Positions 1-7,188 of a stretch of 8,251 nt of DNA are shown piece by piece. The stretch is from Candidatus Aquidulcis sp. (GTDB lineage Bacteria; Chloroflexota; Anaerolineae; Anaerolineales; E44-bin32). The notes under the pieces were generated by a model. The model saw only the letters and a program-made list of their open reading frames with translations, did no database searches and had not been told where the DNA came from. Where the stretch lies: contig DYJB01000126.1 of assembly GCA_020723365.1 (NCBI GenBank), positions 1 to 8,251 on the forward strand. The letters are read 5' to 3'. Within the stretch, counting starts at the first letter, position 1. Every line of letters begins with the position of its first letter. The translations under genes and the position numbers were made by a program.

Positions 1-526
1 GGCCATCACGCCCTCCGGCCTGGCTTACACCAAGATGCTTCCGGCAGACATCATGATCGTCGACCTGGCCGGCAAGCCGATCGACGGTTCGCTCAAGCCG
101 TCGTCGGAGACGCCCATGCACACGGCTATCTACCGCAGGCTGCCCACGGTCGGGGCCGTGGTGCACACGCACTCGATCTACGCCATTGCCCTGGCGACCT
201 GCGGCGTTGAGCTCCCGGTGATCAGCCTGGAGGTCGTGGCCATCGGCGGACCAGTGCCGGTGGCTCCCTACGCCTGCCCCGGTTCGGCCGAGGCAGGGGA
301 GATCGCGGGCCGGATCTTCGAGGAACGTCCGGAGCTCAAGGCCCTGCTGCTCCGCAACCACGGGCTGGTGACGATTGGGGCCGACCTCGATCAGGCGTAC
401 CAGAACGCCTTCAAGTGCGAAACCGGCGCCCAGATCTATCATCTCGGCTTGCAGACCGGGCGGACGCCTGTGCCTCTGACGACCGAGCAACTTGACGAGA
501 TCTTCCGCGTCTACCGCAAGCGCTAG
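1..526 (+). CDS. Class II aldolase/adducin family protein (L-fuculose-phosphate-aldolase-like), 5' truncated by the window edge
   Basis: The reading frame is open from base 2 to a TAG at 524-526, so the true start lies outside the window. The first visible residues, ITPSGLAYTKM, match the conserved 'ITPSG' block of class II aldolases that precedes the substrate-phosphate region. Counting from the internal Met encoded at 35, the zinc site is present: catalytic Glu25 in the SSET block, His44 and His46 in VVHTHS, and His109 in LLRNHGLVTIG. These correspond to Glu73, His92, His94 and His155 of E. coli FucA. The family cleaves sugar or deoxysugar phosphates, usually to DHAP plus a small aldehyde such as lactaldehyde or acetaldehyde, in the cytosol. 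Some members are epimerases (AraD-like) or adducin-like proteins, so the exact substrate is unknown. The AOR gene follows after 23 nt, suggesting one operon and an aldehyde product that AOR could consume. The family is near certain; the substrate is not. Confidence 0.93.
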   Translation, partial: AITPSGLAYTKMLPADIMIVDLAGKPIDGSLKPSSETPMHTAIYRRLPTVGAVVHTHSIYAIALATCGVELPVISLEVVAIGGPVPVAPYACPGSAEAGEIAGRIFEERPELKALLLRNHGLVTIGADLDQAYQNAFKCETGAQIYHLGLQTGRTPVPLTTEQLDEIFRVYRKR

Positions 527-549
527 GCTCCGGGCGATCGGCAGCCATC

Positions 550-2427
550 ATGCCTGCGGGCTACCACGGGACGATCCTGCACGTTGACCTGAACACGGGC
601 GAGCTGACGACCGAGCGTCCGGCGCCGTCGTTCTACCGCCATCTGATGGGCGGCAGTGCCATGGGTGCCGCCTACTGCCACCGGTTGGTGCCGCGTGGCG
701 CCAGGGCCCTCGACCCCGACAATGTCCTCGTGCTGGCCGGCAGTGTCGTCACCGGCGCGGCGGTCTCCGGCGCTAGCCGGCTGACGGCCGTGGCGCGCTC
801 GCCGCTCACGGACGCGCTGGGCGACTCGCAGTGCGGCGGCGCCTTCGCTGCCGGTTTGAAGTTCAGCGGGTTCGACGGCGTTGTCGTGAGCGGGCAAGCG
901 CCTGCGCCCAGCTACCTGCTGATCCACGACGGCAAGGCGCAACTGCGGCCGGCGGAACAGCTATGGGGACTCGAAACAGCGGAATCCGAAGCCGCCCTCC
1001 GGGACGAGTTGGCGCCCCTCAAGGTTGAGGTGCTGCAGTGCGGGCCGGCTGGCGAGCGCGGTGTGCGCTTCGCGGCGCTGATCACCATGTCCAGCCGGGC
1101 CTGCGGACGCACGGGCCTGGGCGCTGTTTTGGGCAGCAAGAATCTGAAGGCCGTCGTCGTGGCCGGGCGGAGCCGGCCGATGATGGCGGACCCCGAGGCT
1201 GTGAACGCCCTGGCGCGCTGGGGGGCGGAGCACTACGAGGACTCGGCCGTCCACGGCATCGGCACCTTCGGCACCGCCAGTGTGGTGCGCTCACAGAATG
1301 CTGCCGGCGGGCTGCCGACGCACAACTGGCAGAGCGGGGCGTTCGACGGATGGGAATCGCTCGACGGGAAGCGCTACAGTGAGACGATCCTGAAGGGCCG
1401 GCACACCTGCACAGCCTGTACCATCCGCTGCAAGCGGGTCGTCGAAGCGGAAGGCGAGCCGTTCGCTGTGCGGCCCGTCTACGGCGGCCCGGAGTACGAG
1501 ACGCTGGGGATGTTTGGCTCCGGCTGCGGCATCGCGGACCTGCCAACGGTCGCCCGCGCCAATCAGCTGTGCAACGCCTTCGGGATGGACACGATCTCGT
1601 GCGGGGCGACCATCGCCTGGGCGATCGAGTGTTTTGAGCGCGGGCTGATCGCGCTGGAGGACACGGGTGGCCAGCGGCTGCACTTCGGTGACGGCGCTGC
1701 CGTGCTGAAGTTGGTGGAGCAGATCGGGCGGCGCGAGGGGTTCGGTCGGCTGCTGGGCGAGGGCTCGGCCCGCGCGGCGCAAGTGCTGGGCCGTGAAACA
1801 GAGGCCCTGCTCACGACGGTCAAGCGCCAGGAGATGCCAGCCCACATGCCGCAGGTGAAGCGCAGTCTGGGCCTGGTATACGCCGTCAATCCCTTCGGCC
1901 CCGATCACGAGTCGTCGGCTCATGACCCGACCTACCCCGGGTACCCGCAGCGGATGGCCGAGTTGGGGCTGGTCGACCCGCAGCCCAACGCGGTCATGAA
2001 CCGCGAGAAGGTCCGCTTTGCCCGCCTGACCGGGTTGCTGTATGCCTGCCAGGACAGCCTGTCGGTGTGCAGCTTTGCCTTTGGCCCAGCCTGGCAGCTA
2101 TTTGGGCCGTCCCAGTTGGTCGAGTTGGTGCGCGCCGTTACCGGTTGGAAAGTGACGCTGGCGGAGCTGCTGCGCGTGGGCGAGAGGCGTCTCAATCTGT
2201 TTCGGGCCTTCAATGCCCGTGAGGGGTTCAGTCCGGGCGATGACCGGCTTCCCGACAAGCTATTCGTGCCGCTGCAGGGAGGGGCGAGCAATGGCGTCGC
2301 CCTCGACCGGGCGGAGATGGAGCAGGCCGTGCGTTGGTACTACGAGGACGCCGGCTGGGATATGGGTACCGGCGCGCCGAGCCATGAGAAGCTGCGCGCC
2401 CTCGGGCTGGAGGGGTTTCTGACATAG
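550..2427 (+). CDS. Aldehyde ferredoxin oxidoreductase (AOR family, tungstopterin and [4Fe-4S])
   Basis: This 625-residue protein has the full AOR-family length. It starts with the typical N-terminal block (GYHGTILHVDLNTGEL), and an N-terminal cofactor-binding domain covers about residues 3-205, including a CGPAGERGVRFAAL stretch and the GRTGLGAVLGSKNLKAVVV block. The C-terminal domains carry the cluster ligands: Cys287, Cys290 and Cys294 in CTACTIRC, and Cys507 in the DSLSVC motif (Asp502-x4-Cys507), matching Cys288/291/295/494 of Pyrococcus AOR. GPEYET (Glu315, Glu317) and DHE (452-454) lie where the family has acidic and His residues near the metal. The enzyme family oxidises aldehydes to carboxylates with reduction of ferredoxin and normally uses tungsten (bis-pterin). 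The ATG at 550 is chosen because the family N-terminus begins there, although its upstream ribosome site is poor. The upstream aldolase suggests the aldehyde source. Substrate range cannot be read from sequence; related subfamilies include formaldehyde, glyceraldehyde-3-phosphate and YdhV-like enzymes. Confidence 0.96.
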   Translation: MPAGYHGTILHVDLNTGELTTERPAPSFYRHLMGGSAMGAAYCHRLVPRGARALDPDNVLVLAGSVVTGAAVSGASRLTAVARSPLTDALGDSQCGGAFAAGLKFSGFDGVVVSGQAPAPSYLLIHDGKAQLRPAEQLWGLETAESEAALRDELAPLKVEVLQCGPAGERGVRFAALITMSSRACGRTGLGAVLGSKNLKAVVVAGRSRPMMADPEAVNALARWGAEHYEDSAVHGIGTFGTASVVRSQNAAGGLPTHNWQSGAFDGWESLDGKRYSETILKGRHTCTACTIRCKRVVEAEGEPFAVRPVYGGPEYETLGMFGSGCGIADLPTVARANQLCNAFGMDTISCGATIAWAIECFERGLIALEDTGGQRLHFGDGAAVLKLVEQIGRREGFGRLLGEGSARAAQVLGRETEALLTTVKRQEMPAHMPQVKRSLGLVYAVNPFGPDHESSAHDPTYPGYPQRMAELGLVDPQPNAVMNREKVRFARLTGLLYACQDSLSVCSFAFGPAWQLFGPSQLVELVRAVTGWKVTLAELLRVGERRLNLFRAFNAREGFSPGDDRLPDKLFVPLQGGASNGVALDRAEMEQAVRWYYEDAGWDMGTGAPSHEKLRALGLEGFLT

Positions 2428-2484
2428 CGTGCTTCCTGGTCGCCAAGTCACGTTGATCCGACATCATCATCGAGGAGAGAACCC

Positions 2485-2907
2485 ATGCCGCAGTTGCTCG
2501 CACTTGCCGCCTCCCTGGCCTTCGGGATTGGCAGCTACTTTGAGAAGAAGGGCCTGCACCTCGCCGACCTGCCGCCGCAGGTGGGGATCACCGTGCGCAC
2601 GCTGACGGCCGTGATCGTCCTGGCCGTGATCAGCTTCCCCGAGCTGAAAGCGCTCACGCGCGCCAACCCCAAAGGCGTGTGGATGATCGTGCTGGGCGGA
2701 GGCGTGCTGGCGGGCGCCATCGGGCTGCTGTGCTTCTACGCCGCCATGAAGGGCGCCCCGCTGACCACCGTCATGCCCATCGCCTTCACTTCGCCGCTTG
2801 TCGGGGCGGCCATCGCCGTGGTCTTCGGCGGCGAGCCGCTCACCTGGAAGACCGCCATCGGCATGCTGATGACCGTGGGCGGGATCGTGGTGATCACGAC
2901 CGGCTGA
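2485..2907 (+). CDS. Half-size EamA/DMT-superfamily transporter
   Basis: This 140-residue, very hydrophobic protein has about four to five membrane segments (around residues 1-17, 36-52, 66-86, 90-114 and 120-138) and a short charged stretch at 53-65. The C-terminal half has the EamA repeat signature: LCFYAAMKGAPLTTVMPIAF, then a helix ending FGGEPLTWK, then a glycine-rich last helix. Full-size EamA proteins contain two such repeats in about 290-300 residues. Single-repeat members of 110-145 residues are known and are thought to work as dimers. The start is supported by a GAGGAGAG ribosome site at 2472-2479, about 5 nt before the ATG. It lies 57 nt after the AOR stop on the same strand, so co-transcription is likely and export or import of a metabolite from that pathway is possible. 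The substrate cannot be named. Confidence 0.9.
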   Translation: MPQLLALAASLAFGIGSYFEKKGLHLADLPPQVGITVRTLTAVIVLAVISFPELKALTRANPKGVWMIVLGGGVLAGAIGLLCFYAAMKGAPLTTVMPIAFTSPLVGAAIAVVFGGEPLTWKTAIGMLMTVGGIVVITTG

Positions 2908-3235
2908 CGCTCAGGGCCGCCTGCCTCTCCCCGATGGCTACCCAGCCGCCGAGGCGGCGTTCGCCGGCCTCGGCGGCTGCCGTTCTGGATCGGGGTCCTG
3001 TGTCCAGCGGCCCAAGTTCGAGCTGGAGGCCGCGCCCCGGCGACTCGGTCCGCAAGGCCAGGCCGGCGCTGGCTGGGCCGTGACGTGGGGTGACACGCCC
3101 GCCACACCCCAGGAATCGGTGGCGGTATGCACGGCGTATACCCGCTGTAGAGCTTGTTGATGCGGGCAGCAAGTTGCCGCCCCTCCACCTGGATGCCAAA
3201 GGCCGGCCAGCGGACAGGCAACACCAGATGGCCGC
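2908..3235. other. Gene-poor stretch with no supported coding region
   Basis: After the transporter stop I see no convincing gene. Long open frames exist on both strands, but they are Arg/Pro/Ala-rich, lack ribosome sites and match no family I recognise. The stretch holds a strong inverted repeat at 2944-2978 (listed separately). On the minus strand, a segment around 2950-3060 reads vaguely like a decayed OB-like domain (LALRTESPGRGLQLELGP), and one around 3130-3230 reads RWPAFGIQVEGRQLAARINK. Both may be gene relics, but neither is good enough to annotate. The same region precedes the ABC ATPase remnant, so it may be part of a decayed gene block. Confidence 0.5.
2944..2978. terminator. Strong GC-rich hairpin 36 nt after the EamA gene (possible terminator without a clear T-tract)
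   Basis: The arms AGCCGCCGAGGC (2944-2955) and GCCTCGGCGGCT (2967-2978) are perfectly complementary over 12 bp, separated by 11 nt. The site lies just downstream of the last gene of the aldolase-AOR-transporter group, where a transcript end or a 3'-protective hairpin would be expected. The following bases are GCCGTTCTGG rather than a T-run, so this is not a classical intrinsic terminator. An imperfect or factor-assisted terminator, or an mRNA-stabilising stem, is equally possible. Confidence 0.45.
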
Positions 3236-3643
3236 CTGGCCGAGGTTGCTCAGGCGCCCGGCCAGCCTGGAACCGAGGCGCGCCGCCGGCGCGCGGAGGA
3301 CCTGCTGGGTCTGGGCGATCGCTTGCACCACCTGCCGGGCCAGTCATCCGGAGGGCAACGCCAGCGGGTGGCGGTGGCCCGCGCCCTGGCGAACCAGCCG
3401 CCCCTGGCGCTGGCCGACGAGCCGGCCGGAAGCCTGGATGCCCACGCCGGACAGGATCTGATGAACCTGCCGAACGAGCTGTACCAATCCCGGGGAGTCA
3501 CCTTCGTGATCGTCACCCATGATCCCGCCGTCGCCCGACAGACACGCCGCGGGGTGGCGATGACGGATGGCCAGATCGTGCGCGAGGACCGTATCGGTTC
3601 GCCCCTGGAAGAGGATTTGAAGACGTGGCGGCACTCGGACCTG
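3236..3643 (+). pseudogene. Remnant of an ABC transporter ATP-binding protein (MacB/LolD type), N-terminal half missing
   Basis: The plus frame that includes TTG at 3323 encodes the C-terminal half of a MacB/LolD-like ATPase. In order it has an EARRRRAEDLLGLGDR helix, a signature SSGGQRQRVAVARALA, a Walker B LALADEPAG, a D-loop SLDA, an H-loop VIVTHDP, and a tail ending in EEDLKTWRHS. The frame is open, but Walker A, the Q-loop and the whole N-terminal lobe cannot be found upstream in any plus frame. The ABC signature has Ser in place of the first Leu of LSGGQ, the Walker B tail has Ala for the usual Thr (DEPTG), and the linker before LGDR appears a few residues short. No permease gene is adjacent. 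Together these indicate a dead fragment. The upstream boundary is approximate because similarity fades gradually, and the end is set where similarity to the family stops. A functional truncated ATPase is very unlikely without the P-loop. Confidence 0.85.
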
Positions 3644-3719
3644 CCCCTTACCTTTCCGGGTGCGCGTGGTGGTCGATCAGGATGGCGGGTGGGTAGGCGG
3701 TACCCAGGCCAGGCAAGGC

Positions 3720-3857
3720 TCAGCCCAGTGGGTTGGCGCGCACGGTCACCAGCCCAGGCAAGGCCGGGCCAATGGCGAGGGCCGAGGCGACGACGAGCAG
3801 GAAGAAGAGGACCAGTCCAATTGTCCTGCCTCGGCCACCTCGGTCACGGGGTCGCAG
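3720..3857 (-). CDS. Possible tiny hydrophobic protein (one membrane segment) overlapping the VIT gene end
   Basis: On the minus strand a frame ending in TGA at 3722-3720 reads as a compact membrane peptide. It has an Arg/Gly-rich lead (RPRDRGGRGR), a clear hydrophobic helix (TIGLVLFFLLVVASALAIG), then PALPGLVTVRANPLG and the stop. This is about 45 codons if counted from a CTG at 3857, overlapping the VIT stop by 14 nt. No ATG, GTG or TTG lies in this frame at a sensible place. A GTG in a GTGA overlap with the VIT stop (GTG at 3847-3845) starts a different frame (VTEVAEAGQ). A single frameshift after about eight codons would join that start to the hydrophobic helix. So this is either a small gene with an unusual start, a gene broken by a frameshift or sequencing error, or chance. 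No function can be assigned. Confidence 0.4.
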   Translation of the reverse strand: MRPRDRGGRGRTIGLVLFFLLVVASALAIGPALPGLVTVRANPLG

Positions 3858-4599
3858 GGATCTCGAACAGGGCGCCGATGGCGTATCCGACCAGTGCGCT
3901 CAGCGTCCCGATGATGGCCATCTCCAGTCCGCTCTTCCCGGGATGTCCGACCATGATGCGGGCCTTGTAGGCTCCGATGCCGAACAGGACGAGGGCCGTC
4001 ACCACCACGGACACCCACATGCTGGAACCGACCGGCAACAAGGCGAAGGGTGCCAGCGGGATGAGGGATCCCACCACCGCTGAAAGCCCGACGACCAGCG
4101 CCGCTCGAAAGGCGTGCCGGCGGTCAACCGGGCTCAGCTGATGCTCCTCGTTCATCATGACCGCCACCCACGTCTCCTGGTCCGCAGTGATGGTGTCGAC
4201 AATGTGCTCGAGCATCTCGCCGGAGAAGCCTTTCTGCAGGTAGATGTCGCGAACCTCTTCCTTCTCCAGGCGCGGTATGTTTGCGATGTGGCGAAACTCG
4301 CGGGCGCGTTCAGCCTCGTAGTAGTCTGCCTCGGCCAGCGTGGAGGTGTACGCCACGGCCCCCATCGAGACCGACTCGGCGAAGGTGGCCGAGAGGCCGG
4401 CGACCAGGACGATGCGCGGGTCATGGGTCGCGGCCGCGACTCCCAGGATTACGCCCAGGACGTTCACCAGTCCGTCCTGCCCTCCCAGGATAATGTCGGA
4501 CAGGCTGGACGCCTGCCGGTGCGGGTCGTGCCGTAGATGGTGACGGAGTTCGGCCGCCCGGAGCGGCTCGAGCGTGCGTCGCGCCAGCTCCGGGTTCAA
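3844..4599 (-). CDS. VIT1/CCC1-family Fe(II)/Mn(II) transporter
   Basis: This 251-residue membrane protein matches the VIT/CCC1 family. After a His-rich N-terminus (HHLRHDPH) comes the diagnostic first helix block SDIILGGQDGLVNVLGVILG, with Asp42 at the ion path, then TFAESVSMGAVAYTS. A cytosolic metal-binding insert spans about 90-153, rich in Glu, and contains the paired Met148-Met149 followed by Glu151-Glu152 (VMMNEEH), like the Met/Glu cluster of plant VIT1. Three more helices follow, with a PLAPFALLP turn near the middle. The family moves ferrous iron or manganese by proton exchange. The start is taken as TTG at 4599: a GAGG sits 5 nt upstream, and no ATG lies between the in-frame stop of the preceding ATPase gene and the conserved domain. 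The gap to the ATPase stop is only 33 nt, so it is the downstream member of the ATPase operon. Family assignment is strong; whether it carries Fe or Mn is open. Confidence 0.93.
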   Translation of the reverse strand: MNPELARRTLEPLRAAELRHHLRHDPHRQASSLSDIILGGQDGLVNVLGVILGVAAATHDPRIVLVAGLSATFAESVSMGAVAYTSTLAEADYYEAERAREFRHIANIPRLEKEEVRDIYLQKGFSGEMLEHIVDTITADQETWVAVMMNEEHQLSPVDRRHAFRAALVVGLSAVVGSLIPLAPFALLPVGSSMWVSVVVTALVLFGIGAYKARIMVGHPGKSGLEMAIIGTLSALVGYAIGALFEIPATP

Positions 4600-4632
4600 G
4601 GATGCCTCGAGTCTTCCGGAACGATCGGGCGG

Positions 4633-7101
4633 TCAGTCATTGGCGTGGGCCCTGTTGCTGATCCACTTGCCGATCTCGACGATGACCAGCAACCCCAAAG
4701 CGACCCCGCCCACCGCGAGCCATTCGGCCAGCGAGAGCGGAACGATGCCGAGCAGGCTTCTCAGCCCCGGCATGAGAAAGGGCAGGATGGCCATCGCCAC
4801 CCCGGCGGCGACCGCCCAGACGAGCGCCATGTTGGCGCGGAGCGGGTTCATGCGCCAGATGGGCTGACGCATGCTGCGGTAGGCGAAGATGTAGACCATC
4901 GAGTTGATGGCGAAGGAGGCAAAGACGATACTCCGCCCTTCGACCGGATTGCCATGGACCGCATACATGTGATGGAAGAGGAGCAGGACCGCCGTGGCGC
5001 TGGAGACGCTGATCACCCCTATCAGCGATAGTCCCAGGTGGCTGAGGATGGGCTCGTGCAGCGACTTGGGTTTCTCATCCATGATGCCTTTCTCCATGGG
5101 CTCGAACCCCAGGACGATGTCGGATGGGCCGTCGCAGATCAGGTGGATCCACAGGATCTGAGCCACCAGCAGCGGCGCCGGCCAGCCCAGGATCATGGCC
5201 ACGAAGATGGCCAGCACCTCGGCGAACGAGTTGGACAGCGTGTAGGCCACCACCTTGCGGATGTTCTGGAAGATGATCCGCCCTTCCTCGACCGCCGCCA
5301 CGATGGTCCGGAAGTTGTTGTCCAGCAGGATCAGGTCGGCGGTCTCCTTGGCCACGTCGGTGGCCGAGCCGACGACCACGCCGATGTTGGCGCGCTGCAG
5401 GGCCGGGGCATCGTTCACCCCGTCGCCGATCATGGCCGTGATCTCGCCCTCGGCCTGAAGGGCGCGGATGATGCGCAGCTTGTCGTGGGGACGGATGCGG
5501 GCAAATACGGGAGTTGTCCGCACCAGAGCCTGCAGCTCCGTATCGCCCAGGTCGGCCACTTCCCTCCCTTCCAGGCTGCCCTCGCCCTCTTGCATCAGGC
5601 CGATCCGCCGGGCAACGTGCTCCGCCGTCTTGGGATAGTCGCCCGTGATCATCTTGACCTGGATGCCGGCTCGGTGCGCCACCTCGACCGACTCGACCAC
5701 GCCCTCACGGACCGGGTCCTCCAGGCCCAGCAGGCCTACCCAGGAATAGCCGCGGTAGTCTTCGAGGCGCCCCAGCGGGCGAACGGCCAGCCCGATCATG
5801 CGTAGGCCGAGCCCCGCCCATTCATCGACCAGTCCCAGATGGCGGGCCTTCTCCTCCGGCTTGATCTCGCACATGCCCAGCACGATTTCCGGCGCCCCCT
5901 TGAGGAAGTTGTAGCCCTGGCCGCCCAGGAGCGTGCCGGTGACGGCCGTGATCATGTACTTGGTCTCGCTGGTGAAGAGCTCCTCCTCCAGCCGCTGAGA
6001 ACGGTCAACCATCGCCTGTGGGTCGGCGCCCATCAGAAGGCGGGCGTGTTCCCACAGGGCGATGTCCACCGGACCTTCCAGGTCGTTGCACAGCACCATC
6101 ACCTGCAGCGCCCGGTCGGCATCCAGGATATCGGCCATGGAGACGCGCATGCGCCCCTCGGTCAGCGTGCCGGTCTTGTCGGTGCAGATGGTGGTCACGG
6201 AGCCCAGCGTCTCGACCGCCAGCAGCCGCTTGACCAGGCCGTTGCGCTTGAGGATCTTGCGCATGCCCAGCACCAGGATGACGGTGACGGCGATCAGCAG
6301 GCCTTCGGGGACAGCGGCGATGGCCAGGATGATGGAGGTGCGCAGCATCTGCAGGAAGTCTTCGCCCAGGATCAGTCCAGTGGCCAGGATGGCCAGCGTG
6401 AAGCCGAGGACGATCAGCGTCAACGTCCGGCTGAAGGCTTTGAGGCGCTTCTGGAGCGGTGTGTCTTCTTCGACATGTTCCTGAAGGCTGGTGGCAATGC
6501 CGCCCAGTTCGGTGGCCGGCCCGGTCTTGTCGACCTGGATCAGGCCGCGCCCGGCCACCACCGTGGTTCCCATGAAGGCGCTCTGCCCAACGTCCTTGGT
6601 GACCGGCTCAGCTTCCCCGGTCAGGATGGCCTCGTCCAGGCCGAGCTTGACGCTCTCCCGCACGCGGCCGTCGGCCGGGACCTTCTCGCCCATCGAGAGC
6701 AGCGCCAGGTCGCCGGGAACCAGCTCCCAGGCCTCGACCTCGCGCCGTTCGCCGTCGCGCAAGACCGTCGTCGTGGGCTTGAGCAGGCCCTTCAGGGCGG
6801 TGTAGGTCTTCTGCGCCTGGTACTCCTGCGCGAAGCCCAGGACGACGTCGATGACGACGACGGCCATGATGATGGCGAAGTCACCGTACTCGCGCGCCAC
6901 GAGCGATACCAGGGCCGCCACGAGGATGATGTAGACCAGCGGGCTCTTCACCTGCGCCAGCAGGATGGTCAGCGGGGAGGTGGCCTTCTCGGCCGGGAGG
7001 CGGTTCTCACCGTAGGCCTTGCGGCGTGCGAGGACCTCCGTCTGGCTGAGGCCGCCATCCGGCGTGTGGGTGAGCGAAGCAGTGTCTGTGGGGGCTGGCA
7101 T
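4633..7101 (-). CDS. P2-type cation-transporting ATPase (Ca2+/Mn2+ ATPase-like)
   Basis: This 822-residue P-type ATPase has an N-terminal cation-ATPase domain (about 17-50, LSQTEVLARRKAYGENRLP) and no metal-binding CxxC. Helices M1 (54-69) and M2 (74-92) come first. The actuator loop follows, with TGEAEPVTK (161-169, catalytic Glu163), then M3 and M4 with PEGL (265-268). The P-domain has phosphorylated Asp308 in DKTGTLT, MITGD (484-488) and GDGVNDAP (559-566). The N-domain, with FTSETKYM (376-383) and KGAPE (401-405), is short. Six C-terminal helices follow. PEGL, Asn624 and Glu628 in M5 (NSFAE), and Asp657 in M6 match the SERCA ion-site frame, so the class is P2, not the heavy-metal P1B type (no CPC). 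M6 reads WIHLICDGPSDI, with His653 and Cys656 where SERCA has Asn and Thr, so selectivity may differ from calcium. An ArsR-type repressor lies upstream and a VIT transporter downstream, pointing to Mn, Fe, Zn or Ca homeostasis. The ATG at 7101 has an AGGTG about 9 nt upstream. Confidence 0.95.
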   Translation of the reverse strand: MPAPTDTASLTHTPDGGLSQTEVLARRKAYGENRLPAEKATSPLTILLAQVKSPLVYIILVAALVSLVAREYGDFAIIMAVVVIDVVLGFAQEYQAQKTYTALKGLLKPTTTVLRDGERREVEAWELVPGDLALLSMGEKVPADGRVRESVKLGLDEAILTGEAEPVTKDVGQSAFMGTTVVAGRGLIQVDKTGPATELGGIATSLQEHVEEDTPLQKRLKAFSRTLTLIVLGFTLAILATGLILGEDFLQMLRTSIILAIAAVPEGLLIAVTVILVLGMRKILKRNGLVKRLLAVETLGSVTTICTDKTGTLTEGRMRVSMADILDADRALQVMVLCNDLEGPVDIALWEHARLLMGADPQAMVDRSQRLEEELFTSETKYMITAVTGTLLGGQGYNFLKGAPEIVLGMCEIKPEEKARHLGLVDEWAGLGLRMIGLAVRPLGRLEDYRGYSWVGLLGLEDPVREGVVESVEVAHRAGIQVKMITGDYPKTAEHVARRIGLMQEGEGSLEGREVADLGDTELQALVRTTPVFARIRPHDKLRIIRALQAEGEITAMIGDGVNDAPALQRANIGVVVGSATDVAKETADLILLDNNFRTIVAAVEEGRIIFQNIRKVVAYTLSNSFAEVLAIFVAMILGWPAPLLVAQILWIHLICDGPSDIVLGFEPMEKGIMDEKPKSLHEPILSHLGLSLIGVISVSSATAVLLLFHHMYAVHGNPVEGRSIVFASFAINSMVYIFAYRSMRQPIWRMNPLRANMALVWAVAAGVAMAILPFLMPGLRSLLGIVPLSLAEWLAVGGVALGLLVIVEIGKWISNRAHAND

Positions 7102-7188
7102 TGTCTATTCACACCTGCGATGAGCGTTCCGCCGGAAAGTGGCGGGTGATGACCCAAGGCGCGGCCGCGGGCGAGCGCGGTCCGGATG

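Noticed and set aside
1291..1923. 210-codon minus-strand open frame opposite the AOR gene
   Set aside because: The AOR frame has all family motifs. The antisense frame has no motif, and its length is explained by high GC content.
3278..3294. GCGCGCC-GCC-GGCGCGC short palindrome
   Set aside because: It lies inside the ABC ATPase remnant in an Arg-codon run. Local GC bias explains it, and it is not at a gene end.
2736..3347. 203-codon minus-strand open frame over the EamA gene end and the gene-poor stretch
   Set aside because: Composition is Arg/Pro/Gly-rich and part of it is antisense to the transporter. Isolated protein-like patches might be relics but do not form a coherent domain.
3709..3764. 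Direct repeat CCAGGCAAGGC at 3709-3719 and 3754-3764
   Set aside because: There are only two 11-bp copies in GC-rich sequence, with no mobile-element ends and no further copies seen. It is most likely chance.
5839..7149. 436-codon open frame on the plus strand opposite the ATPase
   Set aside because: It is antisense to a clear P-type ATPase gene. Its product is rich in Gln, His, Asp and Gly with no recognisable domain, as expected for the mirror of a GC-biased gene.
7102..7188. Possible metal riboswitch in the 87-nt leader before the ATPase gene
   Set aside because: I could see no Mn-riboswitch (yybP-ykoY) core or other known conserved fold, and the stretch is short and internal to the operon.
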